Part shown: piece by piece, positions 48,300 through 59,200 of the stretch | Layout: each line of letters opens with the position of its first letter | Numbering within the stretch: the stretch's first letter is position 1 | Source: Microbotryum silenes-acaulis | Lineage: Eukaryota; Basidiomycota; Microbotryomycetes; Microbotryales; Microbotryaceae | DNA: 64,000 bases | Assembly (NCBI GenBank): GCA_003665825.1 | Contig: QPFY01000009.1 | Location: 1,287,984-1,351,983, forward strand | Direction of reading: 5' to 3' | The notes under the pieces: generated by a model | Database searches by the model: none | What the model was told of the DNA's origin: nothing | Seen by the model: the letters and a program-made list of their open reading frames with translations, nothing else | Position numbers and translations under genes: made by a program

Positions 48300-50290
48300 T
48301 GACGTTCGCGTGCGCCAACGCCCCTTTCCCTCTCCCCACTCACTCGCACCACTCGCACCACTGGCCTCGACTCGGACTCGGCACTGACCGCACCACGCCA
48401 CAACTCGACGTCACATGCTTTCACATTGCTCGCATGCGCTATATCATCTGCAAAATGCAACTCGATCTCTCTCACCTACAGCTCGACGTGTCACTTCAAG
48501 CCGACTGATTCGGGCACGGTGCGACGTCGCACAACGTGGTCAACAACACTGCCATCTTCAACACGATACAACTAAGACCGCAACCTGAGAAGGCGTGATC
48601 ACTTTCAGCAACGTGCTAGCTTGCGTCGATGCACCGCTCGAGCGTTCTCGGTCGGACACGTGCTCGGTCAGCGCATCGCCTCGATCACCCCGATCGCCGA
48701 CTCGCTACTCGACCAATGATTGTGGTGAGCTCTTCATTCAGATAGTGCCCAGCTCTCACTTCATTCGCTCACCTCATGTTCGTCTTTGCTGATCATCACC
48801 GCAGTTCAGATCGCGCGCTCGACATTGGCTGATTCGCCGGCAACCGAGCTTCGCACCAAACCGCTCTGTGACTTGTACGATCATACACTGCGCATTCCTC
48901 ATTAGCACCATCGAAGAGATGCTCAGCTTTCCGGAGGTCTCGCATCGATGCACACGTCACTCGATCCTTGTTGCCGCACCCCAAACACTACTGTCGACCT
49001 GTGAGGATCACCTCCGCCACCCCCCACATCGTTCACCGTCGTCAACATTGACCGATCGCCCGAGTGCAATCACTCGCTGTCACATCCCTTTCTTGACCGA
49101 ACCGACGGGTCTCATCGACGCGGCAAGCTCGGGGGTTGTGGCAACATCTCACGACTCGACTGATCTCGTCGATGTCGAGACCGGACACCTTCATCGGCTC
49201 AAGCACTGGCACCTCGTCTCGACCGCGCCGCGAATCGCTCAACCTCCCGCGCTTGTCATCCAGCTCGTCGAGTCATGAAGCCACTACATCTCAACTCGTC
49301 GTTCTCAACATCCCACCTTCCCGCTCGCTGTCCTCGCCATTCAACTTGATGGGACAGCTCAAGCTCTTCGATCACATCATCTAATCGACTCGACTTTCCG
49401 GCAAAATTCTCGACATTTGCCACATAACACCTCCTCATCGCTTCCCATCTTACTCAAACTCCATCCTACGTTGCGCACGTTGAACCATCCAGTCACGCCT
49501 CGGGCTTTTCCGCACCATTCGGCGTTGGACCGTGACGATCTTGCGCACTCACAATCGATCTCGGCGATTCACTTGACCAGCTTGATACGGGCGACCACCA
49601 TCCGACCTCTGCAAGTTGCACATTCGTACCCGCTTCAGCAACCCTGGTCATGCGGTCATGGACTGCAATCGGCGTCGCATGGCGCTCCATCTCCTCTCGT
49701 TTCGCTTCTTGCACTCACCTCGCTGGGTGTCGACGAACTCGTTTGGCAGTCACAAAGCGAGCAAACATCCGAAAGGTCAGTGCGGCCCTTCAACCTGAAG
49801 TTCTTACCTCTCTTCACACCGCGTCTGTGCCCTCTTGCTTATATTTGACTTTTCTTTCGCTCCACCAGGTCTCAGATTCCGGCCTGCGCTTAAGTCGACT
49901 CGTTAAACTGCGACTCGCTCGAAACCGTTTCTAGCTCTCATGGATGAATGAGCGTCGACTCTTTCGGATTGAGAATCGAGACCTTTTCGGCGTAATTTGC
50001 TTTGCTCGAACTCGATCTCCTCTCGATCGGCCCTGACCTCAAAACTCAACTCGGTGCGATTCGACGATGGTGCAAGCTCGTATCTTTGCCGCTGCTGCCT
50101 CGGCCACCCAAGACTCGACATTCGCCGATCCTCGTACCACTCGACTCGACTCGTCTTTCTTTCACTGCACGAAGACACGACGACGCAACGCTTTGCCGTC
50201 ATGGTGAGACGTCACTTGCTCGGTACATGCGGCTCGACCTTACTCGACCCGGCACTTGATGTGTCACTCGGAACCGGCTAAGGCAAGCGG
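48300..50290 (+). repeat. Dispersed repeat family R1, long copy
   Basis: 48300-49150 corresponds to 25850-26700, and 49420-50130 corresponds to the reverse complement of about 6130-6970. This copy joins the two parts that are separate in Region 1, so it may be closest to full length (about 2 kb). TCGA-rich small ORFs exist in all frames, but no frame is conserved between copies. Confidence 0.65.
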
Positions 50291-50369
50291 AACCCATTCA
50301 GCAACTGCAACTGCAACACCCTCACCATCACCAATCGGAACGACTCGACGACGAACTCGAAGGTATCTA

Positions 50370-51560
50370 CATATACGTCCGGGCTATGTCAATTGCTCAC
50401 TTGAGCCATCGCGACCGGAATTGCTCGACCTCGGACGACTCGCTCAGACCGCCGACCATGAGTTGTTTCGATCTGAGCTCTGGCTTGCGACTGGCCCTCC
50501 TTGCTGATGAGATCAAGATATGCCGTGTCACCGCGTACTGCAGATCGTTGGTCACGGAAGACCTGGAATGGGAGCGCTCCCACCGATACGCTCACACGCT
50601 CGCACGCCCACATCCGAGTTCGTGCATTACCATTCCTCGGTTTCTCTTGCGACAAGGTCCCAGCACGCAGACTAGTTTCGGCCTTCTCGCCACGGAGATC
50701 CTTGCTCGCCCAGCAGCTTTGAACCCGCTGCGAGCGAATTGCTCAAACGCCCGCCTCATCATCCAGCTCGTCAAGGCATCCCAGACCGTCTATGTTCATC
50801 CCATGGGACCTCAACATCCCACATTCCCGCTCGTCTCCTTGCCGTTCAAGTTGATCGGACTTGCACGCTGGCTTCCTACCTCGTCGATCGCACCGACCAA
50901 TCGAGTGTCCGGCAAAGCTCTCAAGATTTCCCACGGAACACCTCATCCGTTCACGTCTTACTCGAACACCGTCCTACGTTGCGCACGTTGATCCATACAG
51001 CCAGGACTCGGGCTTCTTCGGACCACTCGGCGCTCGAATTTGGCTTTGGACCGAGACGATCCTTCGCACTCTCAATCGACCTCGGCGATTTGCTCGACCA
51101 GCTGGATACGTGCGATCACCATCCCACCTCTGCGACTTGCACGTTCGTGCAGACCCTGGTCATTCGGTCATGGACTACGCTCAGCCACGCACAGTGCTGC
51201 TTTCCTCGCTTCGCTTGTTCATGCACTCACCACGCATGTGTCGACGAAGGTCACTAAGCGCGTGTACGTCTGCAAGGTCAGTGCATGCCTTCAACCCGAA
51301 GTCCTTACCTCCCTCCACACCTTGTGTTGCAAGTGTGTGCAATATTGCTCATGTTTGACAGTTGATTTGCTCCATCTGGTCTTAGACTTCCGCCTGCGCT
51401 CAACTCGACTCTTTGGACTCCAAACCGCTCGCAACCGTTTCCAGTCCGTCTCCCAGAAGAATGGTCGTCGACTCTTCACTGAGATCCGAGCGCTGAGGGC
51501 TCAAATCGAACCGAGCTCGCAAGCTGATCCAAGGAAGCGGATCCGGTTTGAGTGAAGTGA
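50370..51560 (+). repeat. Dispersed repeat family R1, second tandem copy (3' part)
   Basis: It repeats the order of motifs in 49240-50000, for example GTCATGGACTACGCTCAGCC against GTCATGGACTGCAATCGGCG, then the AAGGTCAGTGCATGCCTTCA region. It has diverged from the first copy and lacks the 5' third. Confidence 0.6.
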
Positions 51561-51757
51561 CATAAAATTGAAAACAGGGCGACATGTTAGAGAAAAGAGA
51601 CTACTATTTGACAGGTCCATTAAAATCCTTGAACGATGAAATGTTGCACTCTACGCTGAAGACTTCCACCATCGTACCATCCATGGGTTGGTTTACATTG
51701 TCAATATGATTACAGTTTCATGACATACTGCTTTTGGAAGATAGCGGATTTGAATTA

Positions 51758-53956
51758 TCATTTACCGGAGGGAGCTGTGTTCAGACGGCGTTTTTGCATG
51801 GCAGTCAACGTCAACTGTTTGGGAGCAGAGGAAGTGGTGGTCGGCTTCGTGGCCAGCGTCGTCTGTTTGGTTTTGGGCGGGGATATGTCGCGTTCAGCCT
51901 TCCTCTTCCTACTGTCGCTTTCAGCCTTCCCCGTCTTGTCATTCGACGGGCCAGCGATGGAGGACCCATTGAATCGGTTGGGATTCAAGCGCACGGGCAT
52001 TGGCGAAGAAACGGGTGGAGCGACCTTAGCCCCCTTGGCTCGTTGTGGATCAGAGGCAGAGGTCTTGATAGGGCTCTCCGATGCGTCACGGAGTTCTGGC
52101 TTGAGCGGCATTGGCGAGGACGAGTCATGTACAACTAGTCCAATGATGTCGTCGTAGTTCGCATTGCTGAGCGGCAACTGACGACCCGAAGCTGCACCCT
52201 TGTTCGACACAGCCGGACGATCTTCGGCATTGGTGCCCACCTCCTCGGACAAGTCAACATCCATGGGTTGTACCTTTTGCTGCGTGCCTCCTTTGCGAGT
52301 GGGAGTGGGTGCGCCAGTACGATGCCGGCCTCCAGACTTGACCACAGCTCCCTTACCCTTGCCAGCAACGACTTCCTTGTCCTCCACTTCACTCTTGTAC
52401 TCAGGGTGCGCAGCCCACTGAAGGTAGCCTTCCATGGTGGTGACGACATCTGCCTCTGCACGGAAGCATTTCAGGTGTTGATCGAGCTTCTTCACGGTGA
52501 TCGGTGTCGCCTGCAAACAGAAAGTAGATATTAGTCTCAATACTTTGGGGAGGGAATTTGACAGCAAGTGTGCCCACCTTGAACTTGACTACAGCACCAC
52601 TCGCGACAAGGGACGATAGGAAAGCGAGGAGAGCGGCATCGAGTTGTGTCCCAGATGGACGGACGGTGAACGACTCGCAAGCCAAGACACCGAGATCGAT
52701 TGCGCGCGAATCTTCGAGTAACGTGCGCGCCTGTGTTTGGATCGCCCGAGCCTTGCTCGCCTTGCCTTTGAAAGACGTCTTGGCGCCAGCGTCTTCCTCC
52801 GAACCAGAGGTGTTCTCAGGGGCGGCCTCAAAGGCGTTGTCCAAGACATGCTTCTTCATAGCCGACTGGCGGAAAACGACCATGAGAAAGTGATGATAAT
52901 ATTCATCCAACCGAACAGCCTAAGAGACACGGCCAAAACCACCCAAGAACGAATCAGCAATCTTGCACCGCAAGGGGAGCCCGAGAGACATGATCAAGAG
53001 AGGTAGTCGCGCAAACAATGTTTGCGCAAGAATGAGTGCAGGGGCCGAAGCGCGCATCCGCAGCCCAGGTGCACTTGAATTCTTATGCACTCCTTGTCAC
53101 AATAAACTTGACTTACATGAGGCAGCTTCGGAAGAGCATCTTTGGTACTGGAATTTGCCTTAGCGGCAGCCGCTGGGGTGTTGCGATGTGCGTCACGGGC
53201 GTTCTTCGCCACACCCGACCATTTGTTGCGCACGTCGGCCGGGATCGGAAGGAACTCGTCGGTGAACACATCGATATCCAAGAACTTGGAGTTCAACCAC
53301 TCCTTCATCAAGTAGGTGATGGTCTGTGGGGCTTTGATCCCCTTGATGCCGCTCCATTTAATACCCTGATTCTTGAGATTCTTGGTGAACGCATGAGACC
53401 CGATCGGAACGACGAGATCATTGATGAAGAAGTCAAAATGGGTGTCAGACGCCGCTCGAATCTTGGACCACATTGGCATGCAGGCCCAGCTGCAAGAATC
53501 CGCTACCATAGCATCATAACGACTCTTCTCTTGTTTGTTGATGATGGGCAAGAACGACTTTGGGTGGGTTGAGGTAGCGTTCGGTTCGGCATCGGCTGAT
53601 GTAGCGTTCGGTTTGGCGTCAGCTGGCGCAAGCAAGTTGTCCGCTTTTGCCGATGCGTCGAGTTTTTTTGCGGCCCGTACATCACTATGAGATGCCTTCC
53701 GGGGCTCGGGCGGTCCTTTCTTGACTTCGAGGGTGCCTACTCCGAGGAACCAAGCGAGATTGATGACACCCGGGGTGGTGAGTCGCTTGATGGTCGCGGG
53801 TGTGAAGAACATCAACCACAGTCGGACGAACTCTGCGTCTGCGCCTGGTGGGGGAACTTGTCGAGTGATTTCGTGCATGAGATCGGGAAGGTCGAAAACG
53901 TATTGCGCGGGCTCGGTATTGGGAACCTTTACGACCTTAATGCGCATCTTAGACAT
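51758..53956 (-). CDS. Gene D: unknown basidiomycete protein, 644 aa
   Basis: Minus-strand exons are 53117-53956, 52578-52919 and 51758-52510, with both introns in phase 0. ATG 53956 (MSKMRIKVVKVPN) is the first good start. I do not recognise a family. Residues 1-75 are compact (TEPAQYVFDLPDLMHEI, FVRLWLMFFTPATIKRL), 85-135 are Ala/Thr-rich with a short NATSADAEP repeat, and 135-260 are compact again (SWACMPMWSKIRAASDTHFD, LMKEWLNSKFLD). Exon 3 ends in a long polar tail with NLS-like RKRKAERD, so a nuclear location is likely. Intron 1 (197 bp) is longer than typical and carries the 22-bp palindrome at 53069-53090. It lies downstream of E on the same strand. Confidence 0.75.
53069..53090. repeat. 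Palindromic mini-repeat in intron 1 of D
   Basis: GTGCACTTGAA joins TTCTTATGCAC, a slightly shortened member of the GTGCACGGTGAA half-site family. Confidence 0.7.
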
Positions 53957-54211
53957 TAGATTCAACACACTGTGCGTCACACAAGACACGAACAGGTCAG
54001 CTCAGGAGAACACGGACAGAAACGGTCGAGACTGAAGCCGTGCACCCGACGATGCAGAGTGCCTCGGTCGCCGCCGTGGACGGTGAATCCGCTGTGCACT
54101 TGATAATCGAATGATTGCCCAATTGCTCGAATCGTCGGTGCATGATCAATCCACCGTGCACTCAATGATAGCAGGCCAGGGAGTGGACATGCAGGAGGCA
54201 AGACATGAAAC
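53957..54211. promoter_or_regulatory. E-D intergenic gap with two palindromic mini-repeats
   Basis: 54076-54099 (GTGGACGGTGAA joined to TCCGCTGTGCAC) and 54138-54161 (GTGCATGATCAA joined to TCCACCGTGCAC) lie 62 bp apart, close to the 63-bp unit of the arrays. This gap is both the E 3' flank and the D promoter region. Confidence 0.6.
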
Positions 54212-55646
54212 TCACGCGTCCAAACGGGGCCTCGGTAAAGACAAGTCCGGATTGTCGGGCTTTTTGGCGTCGTCGATTGCCGCAGGAGGAAGGCCTTGAT
54301 AAGCAAGGAACTCTTCCTCGGGGGTATCGACTCCCAGCTGAGACACAACGGCGTCAATTGAGAGGGCCATTCGAGTTGCCGCCTGTTGAGGTCGAAAGGG
54401 GTGAGCCCGCGTTCAGCCTTTGGGGACCCCTCAGACGAAATGCTTACCAGACTGCAGCCCGGCGGCGTCAAGGCACGCCAGCCGTAATTGTTCATGTCGC
54501 AAAGTCCACGAATCGTCATCCAGGCTGCTGAATCTTGACAGAGTGTGGCAAGAGTTGTGCACCAGACAGGATGGCGCAACAGGCGAGCGATCGTCAGGGC
54601 GAGGTCCGTGCTGACGGTGGGATTGTCCGTTGCGATCTCCCTGAAGCGTGTACTACGTGCCTCCGCAACGGCTTCGGGTGTGGGCACGATGCCAGGAATG
54701 CGGAGTTCAGAGTCGGCAAGCTCGTTGACCCCGCAGAGAAGCGCGTATTGCAGCATCTCGTACACCGAGAACCCGCGCATATGCTCCTGACGATTCGTCC
54801 CTTGGACCGATGCGAACAATGCGTCCGGATCGTCTATGACAGCACGTCGGTAAACGGCGACGGAGAGACGAGCGTACTCGGGTCGATCTGGGCACCTCTC
54901 GTGGACGCGCCCTGCAACGTGGTACCGATGCTGACCGGCAAGGATGTCCAACTCGTGACCATCGTCGAGCTCGATGCAGTTGTCCGCCTGGGGGTTCGTG
55001 ATGATCTCGGCGGCTTTTGCTCGATACTGGTCAATGAGATATCCTTCGCGGATCTTGAAGGCCTCGTCGGTTTCGTTGGGATGTCGACGCAGAACGACAT
55101 GGGGCCAAAACATAGAAATCCGGGGTTTGTAGGACCAATGGTCCGGGTTGTTGCCGGGGCACCAGTTGCGAACGAAGTCGTCGACAGCCCCACTGATTTG
55201 CGCTCTGAACGTAGTTGCTTTGGTGGATGCGTCCCGCGTGTTCAGCGGAGAGACACGAAGCTTCGCAAGCTTGACCTGCGATTTGAGACCCGATTAGAGC
55301 GGTAGTCAGTGCCTAACAAATGCGATTGCGACACCCGAGTGCCGAGTGCCGAGTGCCGCGTGAGGGGTTGGGCGACTTTGTGCACTTACACCGGCAACTT
55401 TGTGCATGAGCACCGATCTCTACGTCGCCCTTGTCGACTTTGTGCACTTACACGGATTTCTACATCCCCCTTGTTGATACGGAAGGTCTCCAAGGCGCTA
55501 CGGCCACGGGTCACATTAGGGCCGCTTAGTCCGGTTGATCGGTCGGCCGGATCGTCTTCGGGCGCGCCTTGTGCGGCGGCTGCATTGGCAGTGAACGAAG
55601 GGACGCTCGAGAACGAGTCGAGTTCTTCTCCACTGGATTCGGACAT
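54212..55646 (-). CDS. Gene E: ParB-like protein, 397 aa
   Basis: Minus-strand exons are 55452-55646, 54448-55275 and 54212-54382, all in phase 0. Start ATG 55646 (MSESSGEELDSFSS) and stop TGA 54212-54214 follow from splice sites that restore frame. Residues 60-90 (INKGDVEIRVKLAKLRVSPL) resemble the first strand of ParB N-terminal domains. Residues 176-188 (ILAGQHRYHVAGR) match the ParB box, which is [V/I]xxGxxRxxAA-like and binds nucleotide or catalyses in the ParB/sulfiredoxin superfamily. No clear helix-turn-helix is visible after it. In bacteria ParB binds inverted-repeat sites; a role here is inference. Intron 1 (176 bp) contains partial repeats of the exon-intron junction. Confidence 0.72.
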
Positions 55647-56275
55647 TGAGCAGTGGGAAGGGAGGCGGTGCAAAGGCTAAACGCGTGAACGTCGAGGGAA
55701 GGTGAAGGGTGGAAGACAAAGGGGGGTAGGAGCGGGAAAGACCGAACGCGAGCAGCAGGCGCCTGAGCGCCTGAGCGGAGCTGAGGAAAAGGAGCGAGGG
55801 ACGGCCAGGGAGGGAGAGCGAGCGCGAGCGCACTCTCGAGAACCAGTCTGGACCAAAGGCTGTCGTCGAGGTTCATGCGAACTGTCACGAAGGAAAAGCT
55901 GAACAGCACAAATAAGACGCGCGTGAAAGTTGCACGTCTTCCTCTGGCTGACCGATTTCGATTCCCCGCCACGCATCAAAGTACAGGCCGTACCCTCCGA
56001 GGCCCTTTCAGACTTGCCTCATATTTGAACGCAAGTAAGCAACACAAACACCCGACCGTCGAAGGTGTGGCGCCGCCTTGTTGCGCGAGCTGCTCCGGTC
56101 CCGCTACGCTACGCCCGCCCGCTACGCGCTACGGCGCAAGACGTGGAAGGATCCAGTGTCGTTCCTGACAGACATGTCGCATCAACGCAACAGCTACTGA
56201 CTGAACTAGAACCCCTATCACTTACTGCACAGCTCTACGAAGTAGTACAGGCAAGAGTACCCGTATCGCGTTGAA
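55647..56275. promoter_or_regulatory. Divergent intergenic region between E and F, including the F leader
   Basis: E and F are transcribed apart from here, so it should hold both promoters. It has a GA/CG-rich stretch (55700-55850), purine-rich on the plus strand and so pyrimidine-rich in the sense of E, consistent with an E leader. The right end, up to A at 56276, is the F leader before the GTGAGT donor. Confidence 0.45.
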
Positions 56276-59200
56276 AGTGAGTCAGTCAAGCATTCTCCGA
56301 TTTCCCCTCGACGACAGCGAAAGATCGGCCAACCATCCTCCGACATGTGGGGCTCCAGCGCCTCCTGCCGGTGGGGCACGACTTCAACGCCCGAGCGTCC
56401 TTCACCAGGCGACCGCCACACGACCGCCGACGCCCGAGCATTGTTTGTGCACGGTCAATTCATCATGCACCGAGAGTTTGCTGTCTCGCTCGATACCCCG
56501 GTCTTCAGTTGTTTGATGCAGGAACGCGATATCGGCACCTTCGGGAGCCGACACGGGTCGAAGTGGCAGTGCAGCGCCAAACTTCTGTGCACAGAGTTCG
56601 CGCGCTGACCAAGAGTGTGATGCGCAGTGCCTGCTACATCCGCCTCTCCCGCGCGTTGGTCAGATGTATCCGGATCGGAAGCCGAGGACGACATCCAGAA
56701 CATGGCCGTCGTCGACGACATGGACGACAACGTCACCGATGAAGAATCCGCCTCCATCGATGATGCACCTGGGGAAACTCTCCCGGCGTTCGCCGAGCAA
56801 GACCGGCACCCAATCACACTTCACGATCTGCACTGTGCGAACAAACACTCGCGTGGATTTGCACGCATCAAGCATCAGGTTGACTTCCTTGGTCAAGAGG
56901 GGCAGTGCCTCAACCTCGACGAGTATGAACCTCCTGACAATTCAGATGATCTCAATGACGACATGCACTCCGCTCCCGGTCAGGTTTGCCAACGAAGCAA
57001 GGTCTACCTTGACTACGTCTTGGTCGTTGGGGAGCCAGGCCAACCTCTTCTCGCGACACGAGTGTTGGGGCTCGAGCCGTTCCTGAATCTCCAGCTGAAG
57101 AAATGGTTCACTCATCTCAACGTGAAGAAGGATGAGCTCCCGTTTTCAATCACGGAGAGGACGTATCGGCTGGGCGAAATCAATATGGGTACCCTGTTCC
57201 TCGTTTTGGTTCATGTCGAAGGCTCGGAGGAAGAGATCCACCCGAGGTTTGAGTCGCTGAAGCGAACTGCGGTGCTCAAAGCGCATGGCGATTCGATCCA
57301 CGACTATATTGTCGATGATATTCTTTCCGACTCAGTGTGAGCCCTGACGATCAACAATACATCATGATAGACGTCTAATCGTGCTTTGGTATTGTCCCTT
57401 TCCAGGTTTGCGACTGTTTGCGGCGGCAACAAGAAGAAAGACAAGACCTACAAGCTCAACAACGAAAACCTTGTCAAGTTCCAGAGGCTATTCTTTGAGC
57501 GCATGCCATTACTTCGGGCCCGACTCGGCACACTTGGCCAGGTCACAAACCCGACATTCGTCGTCATTGAATACGGGCAAAACATCTTACTGAGTGACGA
57601 CACTCCAATCCGCGCCCCGGAGCAAGTGGAAAGCATCGATGATGTGGCATACCAGCTGCAGTCGTATTTTTCGCGCGCATTTCTGCCCAATCCTACTCAC
57701 ATCTCACTTGCGATTGCCACCAACATTGAGTAGGAAATAGGGCTTAGCGGATTCAGATGCAAAATGCTGGAGCTTACATCTGGATTCCAACATGCAGAGC
57801 ATTCTACGAGGAAGTGGACGACTACGGGCACACGACAGAGCACCCTCTTGGAGTTCTAATCGACCACCAATCGATCAATTCCCGCACTTTTCAAACTCCG
57901 TCAAAGGTGTGTCGTCACCCTCTCGCTTTTTCGGCGGTTTACGGGAACATGTCCGTGAGTCTTATGCATGTACAGAGCGCTGAGTGCGACCTACGCATTC
58001 TGACCGATCATGTCATGCACACAGGGCCCTTCTGTGGCCATCTCGATCATGAAAGGTGTCGATGCAATCAATACAGCTCTCAATCGGCAGATTCCACCCG
58101 TTCAAGCCACCTCGTCCAACCTTTACAACCTCAGCGCCAAGGTATTGCGTCCCAGCATACAGCATTCACTTGTTGCCAAAGGCGAGATGACTGCAGCGTT
58201 CGGACATACAGGGTCGGGACTCACCGCTGCGGCAAGGAAAAGAATTGATGACAAGCTTTGTGGTCAGTAGGCCACTATGAGGTCTTTTTTTGAAATCAAA
58301 ATGTAACTCACTGAAGCCATGCATCATATTTGTGCAGACATGAGAAATGGCACTGCGAAGATTGAGCTGCTCGACGAGGTCAAGTCCACTCTCACCAATA
58401 GTGATCTTAGCGGCATGCGCTACGAGATGGGATACCGATTCAACCTTACCGCCTTGCAAGATGCAAATCGAAATTGGCAGTAAGCACACCTACCATCACT
58501 CTTGCCTGCAAACAAAACTATCAATTGACAAAAACATACTTGCAACACAAAGGTACATATGCGACAACATGATAGGGCCTGCCGCAGTGCTTGTCGTCAA
58601 CAACATTGTCGAGGTGTCAAGCGTGTTTGCGTACTTCACCACAGACGTAAGTACAGCGTCCCGGAGCAACATGCAGTGCATGAACAATTCACCGTGTACC
58701 AAAGCGGCTCCAGGCGGGCCTTGACGTTGTGCCAAACACTTGGTCAAATGGGTTTGTGCATGCCCAATTCCCCATGCACAAGCTCTAGGCAAAACACTTG
58801 CGCGCACCTAAGTTGGATGCTGTGCACACGGAATTCACCATGAGGCTCCTCCCAACAACTCGCAGCTTTCGCTCCTGGTTCGCTTCACTGACCAATTGGT
58901 TTCAACATCCGTAATCCTCCAGGTGTTTCCGGGTGCCTACAAGCATGTCTTCACCTTGCTGCTTGACATCATCACCCACCATGCTACTGTCCGGAACTCC
59001 ACAGGAACGAGCTCGCCCGGAGCGCGCGAAGCGGTTGCTCTGTGCGAGCGTCTGGTCCACTATTCCATCAGTGGGCACCCCAAAACCATCACAAACGTGT
59101 TCAAGAACACAGGAGTCGTCAAATCAATCCAGGTTTATAGATTTCCTTTCATTGACAAGAGCGTTCTCGACTTGGCCACTGGCGCCTTGAACGGTGAAGC

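Noticed and set aside
48300..51560. Multi-exon gene in the TCGA-rich region
   Set aside because: Many open stretches in all frames, but copies of the same sequence elsewhere do not keep any frame and no motif emerges.
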